This document shows, in pieces, positions 24,780-34,527 of a stretch of DNA of 64,000 nucleotides (position 1 is the first letter of the stretch; each line of letters starts with the position of its first letter). Under the pieces are notes generated by a model that saw only the letters and a program-made list of their open reading frames with translations, was not told the DNA's origin and did no database searches. The stretch spans positions 1-64,000 of the forward strand of contig JAHDVS010000005.1 in NCBI GenBank assembly GCA_023382435.1, written 5' to 3'. A program made the translations under genes and the position numbers. The DNA is from Thermoleophilia bacterium (GTDB taxonomy: Bacteria; Actinomycetota; Thermoleophilia; Gaiellales; Gaiellaceae).

Positions 24780-25667
24780 ATGCTCGGCGAGGTCCTGACG
24801 GCCATCGTGACACCGTTTCGCGGCGACGGCACGGTCGATCTGGAAGCGTTCCGGCTGCTGTGCGTCGATCTCGCCGACAGCGGTTCCGACGGGCTCGTCG
24901 TGGGTGGCACGACCGGCGAGGCCTCGACGCTGGCGGACGACGAGAAGCTCTCCCTGTATGCGGCCGCCGTCGAGGCCGTCGGCGACCGGGCTACCGTGGT
25001 CGCCGGTACGGGCTCGAACGACACCGCCCATTCGGTTCACCTGACCGCGCGGGCGCACGAGCTCGGCGTTCACGCCTTCCTCGTCGTCACCCCCTACTAC
25101 AACAAGCCGCCCGCGCGAGGAGTCGTCGCGCATTTCCGGGCGATCGCCGCGGTGACCGACAGGCCGCTCGTCGCCTACAACATCCCGCAGCGCTGCGTGA
25201 TCAACATCGAGCCGGAGACGATCGAGGAGCTCGCCCGGATCCCGAACGTCACCGCGGTCAAGCAGGCCACCACCGACCCGGAGCAGGCGCGCAGGATCGC
25301 CTCCTGCGGGCTCGATCTCTATGCCGGTAACGACGACCTCGTGCTCCCGTGGCTCGAGCTCGGCGGCGTCGGTGGGATCTGCGTATGCACGAACCTCCCC
25401 TCCGTGGGCGTGAGGATGAAGGAGCTGATCCGCCGCTTCCGGCACGGCGACCGGGAGGGGGCGCACGCGATCGGGCGCGAGCTCGAGCCCGCGCTCGACG
25501 CGCTCGCGGTCACGACCAACCCGATCCCGATCAAGGCGGCTCTCGCGATGACCGGTCGAGACGTCGGGGGTCTGCGCCTGCCCCTCGTCGAGGCCACAGA
25601 GGACGAACGGCTCCGCATCCGCGCCGGCCTCGAGCGCGCCGGCGCGCTCGCGCGAACCATCGCCTGA
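24780..25667 (+). CDS. dapA: 4-Hydroxy-tetrahydrodipicolinate synthase
   Basis: DapA condenses pyruvate with aspartate semialdehyde, the entry step to DAP and lysine. The 295-residue TIM barrel has GGTTGEASTLADDEK, the catalytic tyrosine in TPYYNKP and the Schiff-base lysine in NVTAVKQATTDP. The start is ATG 24780, and the gene is probably transcribed from its own promoter apart from dapB. Confidence 0.95.
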   Translation: MLGEVLTAIVTPFRGDGTVDLEAFRLLCVDLADSGSDGLVVGGTTGEASTLADDEKLSLYAAAVEAVGDRATVVAGTGSNDTAHSVHLTARAHELGVHAFLVVTPYYNKPPARGVVAHFRAIAAVTDRPLVAYNIPQRCVINIEPETIEELARIPNVTAVKQATTDPEQARRIASCGLDLYAGNDDLVLPWLELGGVGGICVCTNLPSVGVRMKELIRRFRHGDREGAHAIGRELEPALDALAVTTNPIPIKAALAMTGRDVGGLRLPLVEATEDERLRIRAGLERAGALARTIA

Positions 25668-25716
25668 CGACGTATTTAGTCGGAGGATGACCGGCGGGCC
25701 AGCCGGGCCGGGCCCG

Positions 25717-25722
25717 TACAAT
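25717..25722 (+). promoter_or_regulatory. -10 hexamer of a leaderless rnj promoter
   Basis: TACAAT, close to the consensus, ends 7 bases before GTG 25729, placing +1 on that GTG. It decides the start of the RNase J gene against the earlier in-frame ATG 25687. Confidence 0.6.
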
Positions 25723-25728
25723 GGGTGC

Positions 25729-27387
25729 GTGCCACGGGGAGCCACACGCATCGTTCCGCTCGGCGGACTCGGCGAGGTCGGCAAGAACATGACCGTCGTC
25801 GAGTGCGACGACGGGCTCGTGATCATCGATGCCGGCCTCGCATTCCCGCGGGACGAGCACCTCGGCGTCGACCTCCTGCTTCCCGAGTTCACCTACCTGA
25901 GGGAGCGGGAGGCCGACATCCGCGCGGTCGTCCTCACCCACGGCCACGAGGATCACGTGGGCGCGCTGCCGTACCTGCTCCGCGAGATCGCCGTTCCCGA
26001 GATCTGGGCGACCCGTCTCACGCTCGGCCTGGTCAAGTCGAAGCTCGACGAGCACGGGCTTCTGCGCGCCGCGGAGCTGATCGAGATCGAGCCCGAAGAA
26101 GGGGCCGTCCAGGTAGGGCCCTACCGCGCCGAGTTCGTCCGGATGGCCCATTCGATCCCCGACGCCGTCGCCGTCGTTCTCGAGACTCCCGGCGGGCGGA
26201 TCGTCCACACCGGCGACTACAAGATCGACCACACTCCCGTGGACGGCTTCCGGACCGACGTGGGCCGTCTCGCCGAGATCGGCAACCGCGGCGTCGACCT
26301 CTTGCTCGGCGACTCGACGAACGCCGAACGGCCCGGGGTCACCCCGTCCGAGCGGACGGTCGGCGACGCGTTCCGCCAGATCGTTCCGCTGCTCGAGGGG
26401 CGCGTCCTGATCGCCTCGTTCGCCTCGAACGTCCACCGGATGCAGCAGGCGATCGACGTTGCGGCGGAGACCGGCCGCAAGATCTGCCCGATCGGCCGCT
26501 CGCTGCGAAAGAACCTCAACATCGCCAAGAGCCTCGGCTATGTGGATGTCCCGGAGAACCTCGTCGTCCGGCCCGGCGACCTCGCCGAGCTCGCGCCCGA
26601 GGAGACGATGATCCTCTGCACCGGCAGCCAGGGCGAGCCGCTGTCCGCGCTCGTCAGGATCGCCTACGGCGACCACCAGAACGTCCAGGTGCAGGAGGGC
26701 GACACGGTGATCATCTCCGCGAAGCCCGTCCCCGGGAACGAGCTCAAGGTCCACGACACGATCAACCGGCTTGCGAAAGGGGGCGCCGAGGTGCTCCACC
26801 AGGAGATCGCGCCCGTGCACGTGTCCGGTCACGGGAACTCCGAGGAGCTGCGGATGATCCTCGGGCTGCTGCGGCCGCGCTGCGTCATGCCCGTGCACGG
26901 CGAGTACCGGATGCTCTCGGCCCACGCCCGCCTGGCCCGCGACGCCGGCGTCCCGGCACGGCAGATCGTGCTCGCCGAGAACGGCAGCGTGGTCGAGCTG
27001 TCCGACGGGGCCGCGAGCATCGTCGACCGCGCACCCGCCGGTGTCGCGTTCGTCGACGGGCTCGAGATCGGCGATCTCAAGGACGTGGTGCTGCGCGACC
27101 GCCGCCACCTGGCCGAGGACGGGGTCGTGATCGTGATCGCGACCATCGGCAGCCAGAACGGTCGCGAGATCGCCGCACCCGAGGTGATCGCGCGGGGGCT
27201 GACAGACCCCGAGCCCGTGCTCGGCGAAGCGCGCGACGAAGCCCTCCGCGTGCTCGAGAAATGCGTTGCCGACAACATCGGCGAGCTGAAGCTGATCCAG
27301 GAGCACCTGCACGACGCCGTCGGGCAACTGATCCACGCGCGCACCGGCCGGCGGCCGATGATCCTCCCGGTCGTGCTCGAGATCTGA
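25729..27387 (+). CDS. rnj: Ribonuclease J
   Basis: RNase J has endonuclease and 5'-3' exonuclease activity in RNA decay. The 552-residue protein shows the metallo-beta-lactamase motif HGHEDHVG, then GDYKIDHTP, GDSTNAERPG, the beta-CASP domain (IASFASNVHRMQQAIDVA, then CTGSQGEPLSAL) and HVSGHGNSEELRMILGLLRP. The expected length is about 555, which favours GTG 25729 over ATG 25687. The adjoining dapA-rnj-ftsK order is widespread in Actinomycetota. Confidence 0.95.
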   Translation: MPRGATRIVPLGGLGEVGKNMTVVECDDGLVIIDAGLAFPRDEHLGVDLLLPEFTYLREREADIRAVVLTHGHEDHVGALPYLLREIAVPEIWATRLTLGLVKSKLDEHGLLRAAELIEIEPEEGAVQVGPYRAEFVRMAHSIPDAVAVVLETPGGRIVHTGDYKIDHTPVDGFRTDVGRLAEIGNRGVDLLLGDSTNAERPGVTPSERTVGDAFRQIVPLLEGRVLIASFASNVHRMQQAIDVAAETGRKICPIGRSLRKNLNIAKSLGYVDVPENLVVRPGDLAELAPEETMILCTGSQGEPLSALVRIAYGDHQNVQVQEGDTVIISAKPVPGNELKVHDTINRLAKGGAEVLHQEIAPVHVSGHGNSEELRMILGLLRPRCVMPVHGEYRMLSAHARLARDAGVPARQIVLAENGSVVELSDGAASIVDRAPAGVAFVDGLEIGDLKDVVLRDRRHLAEDGVVIVIATIGSQNGREIAAPEVIARGLTDPEPVLGEARDEALRVLEKCVADNIGELKLIQEHLHDAVGQLIHARTGRRPMILPVVLEI

Positions 27388-27454
27388 GCCGGGTCGGCTC
27401 GACCCGTCCGCCGACGCGGGCAGGAGGGGGGAGCGCGCTCTCGAACTCGAGGGG

Positions 27455-29785
27455 GTGACGCGACGCAAGCGTCCTACCCAGGCACGCTCACGGGCGGCGT
27501 CCGCGCGCCCGCGTGCGCGCACGGGGAAGGATGCGGGACGCGACCATCAGCATCCCGAGCTGGTCGGGCTCGCACTGCTCGCGCTCGGGCTCTTTCTCGC
27601 CGTCGTCCTCTGGCTCTCCTGGGACGGTGGAATCGTGGGTCGCTTCGCCGACAACGGGCTGCGCGTCCTCGTCGGCGGGACCGCGGCCCTGCTCCCGGCC
27701 GGGCTGCTCGTCGTCGGCGCCCTGCTCGTCGCGCGCAGCCGGCTCGTCGACCTGCGACCGTTCCGTACAGGCCTGCTCGTCCTCGGCCTGTCGCTGCTCG
27801 CCGCGTTCGGCGGCGGGTGCTTCGGCCTCGGTTCCGGCGACCCGCCAGGGGGCTCGCTCGATCCGGACCGGGTGCGCGACTTCGGGGGCGTCCTCGGCGG
27901 CGCCCTGTACGTGGTGCTCGGCAAGCTCCTCGGCGACACCGGCTACACGATCCTTGCTCTCTTCGGTCTGATCGCCGGCGGTCTACTCGTCACCGGCGCC
28001 TCCCTCGGCACGCTCCTTCGCCGTTCCGCCCGCGCGGGCGAGCGTGCGGCGCGCCATACCGCCCGCGCTGCACGCCGCACCGTCGAGGTCGTCCAGTCCG
28101 CGTCGCTGCCCCGACCCGCAACCGTTCGGAGTGCCCCGATCGACGGCGTCGCCCGCTACGGCGACGTGGTCGGAGCGGCCGAGGCGTCCCGACCTTCCGT
28201 GCTCGTCGATCAGCTCGCCGAGCCGGACGCGGGCACGGGGGGCATCCCGGAGATCCCGCTCGAGGATCTCCCGGAGGAGCCGCCTCCCGGCGAGGACACG
28301 CAGGAGCGCCTGTTCGCGCCTCCCGCCGCCGTCAGCGACTACCGTCTCCCGGACGCATCCGTCCTGCGACGGTCGCGCCCCACGAAGAGCGAGTCCGGGC
28401 GGGCGGCGGAGCGTACGGCCGAGACGCTCGTTCAGACGCTCGCCCACTTCGGGATCGAGGCCACGGTGATCGGCCAGGTCTCGGGCCCTCGCGTCACGCG
28501 CTACGAGCTCCGGCTGGCGCCCGGTACCAAGGTGTCAAAGGTGTCGGCGTTGAAGGACGATCTCGCCTATGCGCTCGCCACGACCGAGATCCGGATCCTC
28601 GCGCCGATCCCCGGTAAGCAGGCGGTCGGGGTGGAAGTACCGAACGTCTCCCCGAACATCGTCACGCTCGGCGACATCTTCGCCGACCTCCCCGGGGCCG
28701 CGAGCCCGCTCTCCGTGTGGCTCGGCAAGGACATCTCCGGCGCTGCTGTCTGGGCTGATCTCGCCCGCATGCCCCACATCCTGATCGCCGGTACGACCGG
28801 CTCCGGCAAGTCCGGCTGCATCAACACGATGCTGTGCTCGATTCTCCTGCGATCCACGCCGGACGAGGTGCGCATGATCATGATCGATCCCAAGCGCGTC
28901 GAGCTCGGGCTCTACGAGTCGATTCCGCACCTGCTCACGCCGGTCGTCTCGAGTCCCAAGCGGGCGTCCGCGGTTCTCCTGAACGTGGTCGAGGAGATGG
29001 AGCGCCGCTACGAGCGCATGAGCGTCGCCCGGGCCCGCAATCTGCCGGAGCTGAACCGCGTGCTGGCGAAGAGAGGCGAGCCGACGCTCCCGTATCTGCT
29101 CGTCGTGATCGACGAGCTCGCCGATCTGATGATGGTCTCGCCGCAGGAGGTCGAGGACACCGTGATCAGGCTCGCGCAGAAGTCGCGCGCGGTCGGCATC
29201 CACCTCGTTCTCGCGACCCAGCGGCCGTCCGTCGACGTGATCACCGGCATGATCAAGGCGAACGTACCGTCGCGGATCGCATTCGCGGTCTCGAGCCAGA
29301 CGGATAGCCGGGTGATCCTCGACACGTCAGGAGCGGAGGCGCTCCTCGGGCAGGGGGACATGCTGTTCAAGCCGCTCGGGACGTCCAGGCTCCAGCGCGT
29401 TCAGGGCGCGTACGTATGCGAGGAGGAGATCGCGCTCGTCGTCGAGCAGTGCCGTCGCCAGCGGGCGCAGGAGCTGGACGAGTCGCTGCTCGAGCCGCCG
29501 GAGGGCGCGCGCGCGAGCAGCGAGAGCGAGGACGATCTCGACCCGGACGAGGATCCGCTGCTGGAGCGGGCGATCGAGATCGTGGTGCAGACGCAGACCG
29601 CCTCCGTCTCGCTGATCCAGCGACGGCTCCGGGTCGGCTACACGAGAGCCGGGCGGCTGGTGGACATGCTCGAGCGCCGCGGCGTGATCTCCGGATACGA
29701 GGGCTCGAAGCCGCGGCGTGTGCTGGTCGGCGAGCACGAGCTGGACCGGGCGCTCGCGTCGCTGCGAGAGCGTGTTCCAGGCTAG
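27455..29785 (+). CDS. ftsK: DNA translocase FtsK/SpoIIIE
   Basis: FtsK pumps chromosome ends through the division septum and activates XerCD at dif. The 776-residue protein has an arginine-rich start, four to five membrane helices (about 32-190), a linker, and the motor with Walker A GTTGSGKSG (~447), Walker B LLVVIDELADLMM and DLARMPHILIAG. A C-terminal gamma winged-helix follows (from ~705, TASVSLIQRRLRVGYTRAGR). The start is GTG 27455 after a GGAGGGGGGAG-like run about 25 bases upstream. The dif-like site at 49109 would be its natural partner. Confidence 0.95.
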   Translation: MTRRKRPTQARSRAASARPRARTGKDAGRDHQHPELVGLALLALGLFLAVVLWLSWDGGIVGRFADNGLRVLVGGTAALLPAGLLVVGALLVARSRLVDLRPFRTGLLVLGLSLLAAFGGGCFGLGSGDPPGGSLDPDRVRDFGGVLGGALYVVLGKLLGDTGYTILALFGLIAGGLLVTGASLGTLLRRSARAGERAARHTARAARRTVEVVQSASLPRPATVRSAPIDGVARYGDVVGAAEASRPSVLVDQLAEPDAGTGGIPEIPLEDLPEEPPPGEDTQERLFAPPAAVSDYRLPDASVLRRSRPTKSESGRAAERTAETLVQTLAHFGIEATVIGQVSGPRVTRYELRLAPGTKVSKVSALKDDLAYALATTEIRILAPIPGKQAVGVEVPNVSPNIVTLGDIFADLPGAASPLSVWLGKDISGAAVWADLARMPHILIAGTTGSGKSGCINTMLCSILLRSTPDEVRMIMIDPKRVELGLYESIPHLLTPVVSSPKRASAVLLNVVEEMERRYERMSVARARNLPELNRVLAKRGEPTLPYLLVVIDELADLMMVSPQEVEDTVIRLAQKSRAVGIHLVLATQRPSVDVITGMIKANVPSRIAFAVSSQTDSRVILDTSGAEALLGQGDMLFKPLGTSRLQRVQGAYVCEEEIALVVEQCRRQRAQELDESLLEPPEGARASSESEDDLDPDEDPLLERAIEIVVQTQTASVSLIQRRLRVGYTRAGRLVDMLERRGVISGYEGSKPRRVLVGEHELDRALASLRERVPG

Positions 29786-29821
29786 CGTCACCTGGCCGCG
29801 CGGCGGCTCCGTCGGACGGTC

Positions 29822-29827
29822 TACAGT
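29822..29827 (+). promoter_or_regulatory. -10 hexamer of a leaderless promoter (small membrane protein)
   Basis: TACAGT ends 8 bases before GTG 29835 with no Shine-Dalgarno sequence between them. Confidence 0.45.
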
Positions 29828-29834
29828 GGCCCGC

Positions 29835-30161
29835 GTGGGCAACGGGAAGGCGATCGGCGCGCTGCTCTTCGGCCTCCTCTCGCTCGCGTTGCTCGCGGCG
29901 GGTCTCGTCGTGCCCAGGCTCGTGTCGGAGATCGAGGTGCTCGAGGCGCTCATCGTGGTCCCCGGGGCGCTCGTGACAGCGCTCGTCTCGGTCGGGCTCG
30001 CCCGCCGTGCACGGTTCGACTTCCAGCGCTCGCTCGGACGGATCGGTGGCGACGGGATCGCCGTGGCGGCCCGCCTGGTCAGCCTGTTCGTGCTGCTCGC
30101 CTGCCTGACCGTCGCGCTCGCGGTCGGGGTCTTCGCGGTCCTCGCGCTGGTCCTCGACTGA
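29835..30161 (+). CDS. Small integral membrane protein
   Basis: The 108-residue protein has three hydrophobic helices (IGALLFGLLSLALLAAGLVV; ALIVVPGALVTALVSVGLA; LVSLFVLLACLTVALAVGVF) and a short basic loop (RRARFDFQRSLGRIGGD). The arrangement is reminiscent of DUF4190-type proteins, but I cannot assign it. It lies between ftsK and rodZ on the same strand, so a role in the envelope or division is possible. Confidence 0.7.
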   Translation: MGNGKAIGALLFGLLSLALLAAGLVVPRLVSEIEVLEALIVVPGALVTALVSVGLARRARFDFQRSLGRIGGDGIAVAARLVSLFVLLACLTVALAVGVFAVLALVLD

Positions 30162-30172
30162 GCGCGCGCGTC

Positions 30173-30178
30173 TACAAT
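30173..30178 (+). promoter_or_regulatory. -10 hexamer upstream of rodZ
   Basis: TACAAT ends 11 bases before GTG 30189. The leader would be about four bases long. Confidence 0.45.
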
Positions 30179-30188
30179 CGGAGCACGC

Positions 30189-30947
30189 GTGTTCGAGATC
30201 GGCAGCAGCCTCCGTGACACGCGAGTCCGTCAGGGGCTCGAGATCGCCAGTGTCGAGGCGACCACGAAGATCCGCGGGAAGTATCTCCGCGCGCTCGAGG
30301 ACGAGCGCTTCGACCTCCTGCCCGGCGAGGCCTATGTCAAGGGGTTCCTCCGAACCTACGCGGACTGGCTCGGTCTCGACGGCCAGCTCTACGTTGACGA
30401 GTACAACGCTCGGTTCGCCCTCTCGGCCGAGCCGGTCGAGTCATCCAGGCCTCGCCGGAAAGGCGGCAGCGCCCGGCTCGAGTCGAACGCCGTGCTGGTC
30501 GCGCTCGCCGGCATCGTCGCCGTGACCGTTCTCGTCATTGCTGCCTGGCAGCTCGGCACCTCGGGAAGCGAGGAGCCGGGCAGCGGGCCGGCCGGGTCGA
30601 GCGCAGTCAACGAGACGGGAACGGTCGAGCTCCCCCCGGCGACCACGTCCGCGACCAGCGCCGCCACGGACGCCGGGCCGCTGGCGCAGCTCACGATCAT
30701 TGCGGCGCGAGGCCGCTCGGTGATCGAGGTACGCCGCGGGACGCAGACCGGAGAGCTCCTGTTCGAGGGGACGATGTACCGCGACGAGAGCGAGGTGTTC
30801 TCGGGCAAGAGGCTCTGGGTGCGGGCCACGAAGGCCCAGAACCTCGACTTCGCCCTCGACGGCGAGCCGGTCGGGGATCTCACCCTCTCCGGCTCCGTCC
30901 TGCTGCGCGTGACCGGCGACGGCGTCGTCAGCGTCGGAGCGCCCTGA
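30189..30947 (+). CDS. rodZ: RodZ-like HTH membrane protein
   Basis: RodZ-family proteins link cell-shape machinery to the membrane. The 252-residue protein has the N-terminal HTH_25 domain (LRDTRVRQGLEIASVEATTK, YLRALEDERFDLLPGEAYVK, GFLRTYADWLGLD), one membrane helix (NAVLVALAGIVAVTVLVIAA, about 98-118), a Ser/Thr/Pro-rich linker and a C-terminal DUF4115-like beta domain (LWVRATKAQNLDFALDGEPV). No mreB is in the window. Its TGA lies four bases from cinA. Confidence 0.85.
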   Translation: MFEIGSSLRDTRVRQGLEIASVEATTKIRGKYLRALEDERFDLLPGEAYVKGFLRTYADWLGLDGQLYVDEYNARFALSAEPVESSRPRRKGGSARLESNAVLVALAGIVAVTVLVIAAWQLGTSGSEEPGSGPAGSSAVNETGTVELPPATTSATSAATDAGPLAQLTIIAARGRSVIEVRRGTQTGELLFEGTMYRDESEVFSGKRLWVRATKAQNLDFALDGEPVGDLTLSGSVLLRVTGDGVVSVGAP

Positions 30948-30950
30948 CGG

Positions 30951-32225
30951 GTGCCCGGTCGCCCTCGCGCAATCGTCGTCGTCAGCGGCTCGGAGCTCGT
31001 CCGCGGGCAGCGCCGGGATCTGAACGGCCCGTACCTCGCGGGCGAGCTGCAGCGGCTGGGGCTCGAACCCGCGAAGGTCGTGATCGTCGGAGACCGCCCC
31101 GAGGATCTGGCAGCGGCGCTGCACGACGGACTCGCCGCCGACGTCTGCATCGCGACAGGCGGTCTGGGACCGACGCACGACGACCGCACGATCGAGCTCC
31201 TCGCCAGGGAGACGGGGCGTCGGCTCGCGGTGGATCCCGCGCTCGAGCTCGAGATCGAGGCGGTGTCGAGGCGGATCGCCGACCGGCTGAGGCTCCCGTA
31301 CGCGGATTTCGCCGCCGGAGTACGCAAGCAGGCGTCGCTCCCCGTCGGGGCCGTCTCCCTGGGGCTGGCGGGCACCGCGCCCGGCGTGCTCCTCGAGCGC
31401 GAGGGGCGGATCGCGATCGCGCTCCCCGGGCCGCCGGCGGAGCTGCGCCGGCTCTGGCCGCTCGCGGTCGCCCACCCGGCGTTTCGCGATGTTGTCGGTC
31501 GGGCGCGACCCCGGCACCATCGCGTCCTGCGGTTCTTCGGGCCGAGCGAGTCGGCGGTCGCGCGGGCTCTCGATGAGGCGGGGAGCGAGGGCAACGGTCT
31601 CGAGGTCACGGTCTGCGCGCGCGAGCTCGAGATCCACGTCGACCTCTTCTTCGAAGAAGGAGCCCGGGCCCGCGCCGCCGGGATCGAGGCGGCGCTGCTC
31701 GAGGAGTTCGCGGCCCGGCTGTTCTCCGAGGACGAGCGCCCGCTCGCCGCGATCGTCATCGACCTGGCCCGGTCGGCCGGGGTCACGCTCGCAACGGCCG
31801 AGTCGTGCACGGGTGGTTTGCTCGGCGCGGCGCTGACCGAGGTGGCCGGGGCGAGCGACGCCTACCTTGGCGGTGTCGTCGCGTACGCGAACGAGGTCAA
31901 GACCGGGCAACTGGGCGTCCCGGAGGACGTGATCCGGCGCCACGGGGCGGTATCGGGCGAGGTCGCGGCGGCGATGGCCGAGGGCGCACGCAGGGTGTTC
32001 CGGGCCGACGTGGCGGCCGCGGTGACCGGAATCGCCGGGCCCGGAGGGGCAAGCCCGGGAAAGCCCGTCGGGCTCGTCCACGTCCACGTTGCCGCGCCCG
32101 GCGGCGGCGAGGCTCGCCGGCTCGATCTGCCTGGCGACCGCGAGGCGGTGCGCGCCCGGGCGTCTGCGCTGACTCTTCACCTCCTGCGGCGTGTTCTGTC
32201 ACGGTCCGGTGCCGAAGCCGCGTGA
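30951..32225 (+). CDS. cinA: CinA family protein (competence/damage-inducible)
   Basis: The 424-residue protein has an N-terminal MoaB/MogA-like COG1058 domain (SGSELVRGQRRDLNGPYLAG, ATGGLGPTHDD) and the C-terminal NMN deamidase domain (LATAESCTGGLLGAALTEVA, VAAAVTGIAGPGGASPGKPV). CinA proteins recycle pyridine nucleotides (NMN amidohydrolase) and are often next to recA, as here (cinA-thpR-recA-recX). The start is GTG 30951; the stop overlaps the thpR start. Confidence 0.92.
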   Translation: MPGRPRAIVVVSGSELVRGQRRDLNGPYLAGELQRLGLEPAKVVIVGDRPEDLAAALHDGLAADVCIATGGLGPTHDDRTIELLARETGRRLAVDPALELEIEAVSRRIADRLRLPYADFAAGVRKQASLPVGAVSLGLAGTAPGVLLEREGRIAIALPGPPAELRRLWPLAVAHPAFRDVVGRARPRHHRVLRFFGPSESAVARALDEAGSEGNGLEVTVCARELEIHVDLFFEEGARARAAGIEAALLEEFAARLFSEDERPLAAIVIDLARSAGVTLATAESCTGGLLGAALTEVAGASDAYLGGVVAYANEVKTGQLGVPEDVIRRHGAVSGEVAAAMAEGARRVFRADVAAAVTGIAGPGGASPGKPVGLVHVHVAAPGGGEARRLDLPGDREAVRARASALTLHLLRRVLSRSGAEAA

Positions 32226-32782
32226 GCGTGGCTGCTAGCGTCGACGACGATGATCGTCTGCGCCTGTTCTTCGCCTTTCCGCTGCCCGCGCGCGAGGCGG
32301 AGGCACTGGCGGCGTGGGCTTTCGGTGCGCTCCGCGGTGCTCACCACGTTCGCGTGCTCCCGGCGGAGCAGCTCCACATCACGCTCGCGTTCCTGGGGAG
32401 CCGGGCGGCCACGGAGCTCCCCGCGCTTCGCGACGCGCTTCGCATCGTCGCGGAGGGGGCGAGGCGACCGGTGCTGACCCCGTGCCGCTACCGGGAGACC
32501 CAGCGCGTCGGCATGGTCGCCTTCGATGACGACGGTGGCCGCGCGGGCGCCCTCCAGGAGCGCCTCTCGCGCGAGCTCGTGGCGATCGGCAGCTACCGGC
32601 CCGAGCGGCGGTCGTGGCTCCCACACGTGACCGTGGCCCGTTTCCGGCTCCGCCCGGGCCTGCGTGCCAATCCGCCCGCGCTCGGGGCTGTCAGTCCGTC
32701 CGAAGCGGCCCTCTATCATTCGGTGCTGCGGCCTGGCGGGGCGCAGTACCAGATCGTTGAAGCGGCTGCCCTAGGAGGTTGA
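32222..32782 (+). CDS. thpR: RNA 2',3'-cyclic phosphodiesterase (ThpR/LigT)
   Basis: This 186-residue 2H phosphoesterase hydrolyses 2',3'-cyclic phosphate ends to 2'-phosphates. Both HxT/S motifs are present: HITLAFLG and HVTVARF. The start is GTG 32222, overlapping the cinA stop, with GTG 32228 as an alternative. Its stop overlaps the recA ATG (TGATG), so the three genes appear translationally coupled. Confidence 0.9.
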   Translation: MSVAASVDDDDRLRLFFAFPLPAREAEALAAWAFGALRGAHHVRVLPAEQLHITLAFLGSRAATELPALRDALRIVAEGARRPVLTPCRYRETQRVGMVAFDDDGGRAGALQERLSRELVAIGSYRPERRSWLPHVTVARFRLRPGLRANPPALGAVSPSEAALYHSVLRPGGAQYQIVEAAALGG

Positions 32783-33846
32783 TGTTGGACCGCCAGCAAG
32801 CTCTCACCGCCGCTCTCGGCCAGATCGAGCGGCAGTACGGCAAGGGATCGGTCATGCGGATGTCCGATCAGGCGAACGAGGCCATCCCGGCTGTCTCGAC
32901 CGGGTGCCTGTCTCTCGATCTCGCCCTCGGGATCGGAGGCCTGCCACGAGGCCGGATCGTCGAGATCTTCGGCCCGGAAGCGTCCGGCAAGACGACGCTC
33001 GTCTACCACGTGATCGCCGAGGCCCAGCGGCTCGGCGGCATCTGCGCGTTCATCGACGCCGAGCATGCGATGGATCCCGCGTACGCCCGGCGCATCGGCG
33101 TCAACATCGACGACCTGCTGGTCTCCCAGCCCGACAACGGCGAGCAGGCGCTCGAGATCGCGGAGCTGCTCGTACGCAGCGGTGCCGTGGACATCGTCGC
33201 CATCGACTCGGTCGCGGCCCTCACTCCCAAGGCGGAGATCGAGGGCGAGATGGGGGATAGCTTCGTCGGGCTCCAGGCCCGGCTGATGAGCCAGGCGCTG
33301 CGCAAGCTCGCCGGCACGCTCAACCGCACGGGCACCGTGTGTATCTTCACGAACCAGCTGCGGGAGAAGATCGGCGTCATGTTCGGGAGCCCCGAGACGA
33401 CCACCGGCGGGCGGGCGCTGAAGTTCTACGCCTCGATCCGACTCGACGTGCGCCGGATCGAGACGCTCAAGGAGGGTGTCGAGGCGATCGGCAACCGCAC
33501 CCGCGTCAAGGTCGTGAAGAACAAGGTGGCGCCGCCGTTCAAGCAGGCGGAGTTCGACATCATCTATGGCGAGGGCATCTCCTGGGAGGGTTCGATCCTC
33601 GATGTCGGCCTCGACCAGAAGCTCGTGCAGAAGTCGGGCTCCTACTTCAGCTTCGGGGAGGAGAGGCTCGGCCAGGGGCGCCAGAACTCGATCGCGTTCC
33701 TCCGCGAGCACCCCGACGTCTCCGACGCCATCGTGCGCAGGATCCAGGAGGAGGCGGCCGGCAGGGTCGTCTCGACCCGGCTCGCTGCCGCCGGGGCCGC
33801 GCCCGCCGCGCAGACGGCCGTCGAAGAGGTGGCCGAGGTCGCGTAG
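32782..33846 (+). CDS. recA: Recombinase RecA
   Basis: RecA drives strand exchange and induces the SOS response. The 354-residue protein has [18 protein letters not shown], Walker [10 protein letters not shown] (~65), Walker [21 protein letters not shown] and the L2 region [27 protein letters not shown] (32772-32778) is only 3 bases before ATG 32782 and 6 before TTG 32785, so the TTG is a possible true start. No SOS box is obvious just upstream, consistent with cotranscription from cinA. Confidence 0.97.
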   Translation: MLDRQQALTAALGQIERQYGKGSVMRMSDQANEAIPAVSTGCLSLDLALGIGGLPRGRIVEIFGPEASGKTTLVYHVIAEAQRLGGICAFIDAEHAMDPAYARRIGVNIDDLLVSQPDNGEQALEIAELLVRSGAVDIVAIDSVAALTPKAEIEGEMGDSFVGLQARLMSQALRKLAGTLNRTGTVCIFTNQLREKIGVMFGSPETTTGGRALKFYASIRLDVRRIETLKEGVEAIGNRTRVKVVKNKVAPPFKQAEFDIIYGEGISWEGSILDVGLDQKLVQKSGSYFSFGEERLGQGRQNSIAFLREHPDVSDAIVRRIQEEAAGRVVSTRLAAAGAAPAAQTAVEEVAEVA

Positions 33847-33849
33847 GCC

Positions 33850-34299
33850 GTGACAGGGGGGGGCTCCGACCCGCTCGACCTGGCCGCAAGCGCCCTCGCG
33901 AGACGAGATCTCTCCGCCGCGGCGCTCACTGAACGGCTTCGCCGGGCCGGTGCCGGCGAGACCGCTGCCGGCGCGGCCGTCGCGCGACTCGCCTCGCTCG
34001 GCGCGCTCGACGACGCCCGTCTTGCCGTGGCGCGCGCGTCCCGGCTCGCGGAACGCGGCTACGGGAACGCCGCTATCGAGGCGAGGCTCGAGTCCGAGGG
34101 TCTCGGCCGCACCGAGATCGAGGCTGCGGTTCTCGGACTCGAGCCCGAGGCAGCACGCGCTCGCGGAATCGCCGCGACAGCGCCGGGTCGGTCGCGACGC
34201 GCGCTCGCCGCGACGCTCGCACGCCGCGGCTTCGCGCCGGACTCGCTCGAGGCCGCGCTTGGCTCGCTGGACGCGGCCGACGAAGCGGAGCTAGGATGA
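33850..34299 (+). CDS. recX: Regulatory protein RecX
   Basis: RecX binds RecA filaments and limits their activity. The 149-residue all-helical protein starts at GTG 33850, three bases after recA, and contains the three tandem three-helix repeats: ALARRDLSAAALTERLRRAG, LDDARLAVARASRLAERGYG, RRALAATLARRGFAPDSLEA. It is short but typical for the family, and the position after recA settles the call. Confidence 0.9.
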   Translation: MTGGGSDPLDLAASALARRDLSAAALTERLRRAGAGETAAGAAVARLASLGALDDARLAVARASRLAERGYGNAAIEARLESEGLGRTEIEAAVLGLEPEAARARGIAATAPGRSRRALAATLARRGFAPDSLEAALGSLDAADEAELG

Positions 34300-34497
34300 G
34301 AGCGCAAATCCGCAACTTCTCGCCTCCAGAGGGCACGGCAATCGCCGGATCGGCGTTCACACATCACCAGGACACGAGCAACCTGCAAGCACTGAGAGTC
34401 CACCCGCGGAGTACGAGCTTCCGCCCGATCTCTCGGTAAATCGCTTACGCGCTGCCCGGGTACGTGTCGCCCGGGTGCCGATCGGCCGAACTGCCGT

Positions 34498-34520
34498 TCC
34501 TACGGAGCATGGACGTAGGA
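34498..34520 (+). promoter_or_regulatory. Hairpin overlapping the rny ribosome-binding site
   Basis: TCCTACG (34498-34504) pairs with CGTAGGA (34514-34520) around a 9-base loop. The Shine-Dalgarno GGAG (34518-34521), seven bases before ATG 34528, is mostly inside the right arm, so the stem could mask ribosome binding. The rest of the 34300-34497 gap holds a direct GCCCGGGT repeat and no gene I can support. Confidence 0.45.
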
Positions 34521-34527
34521 GCACGCA

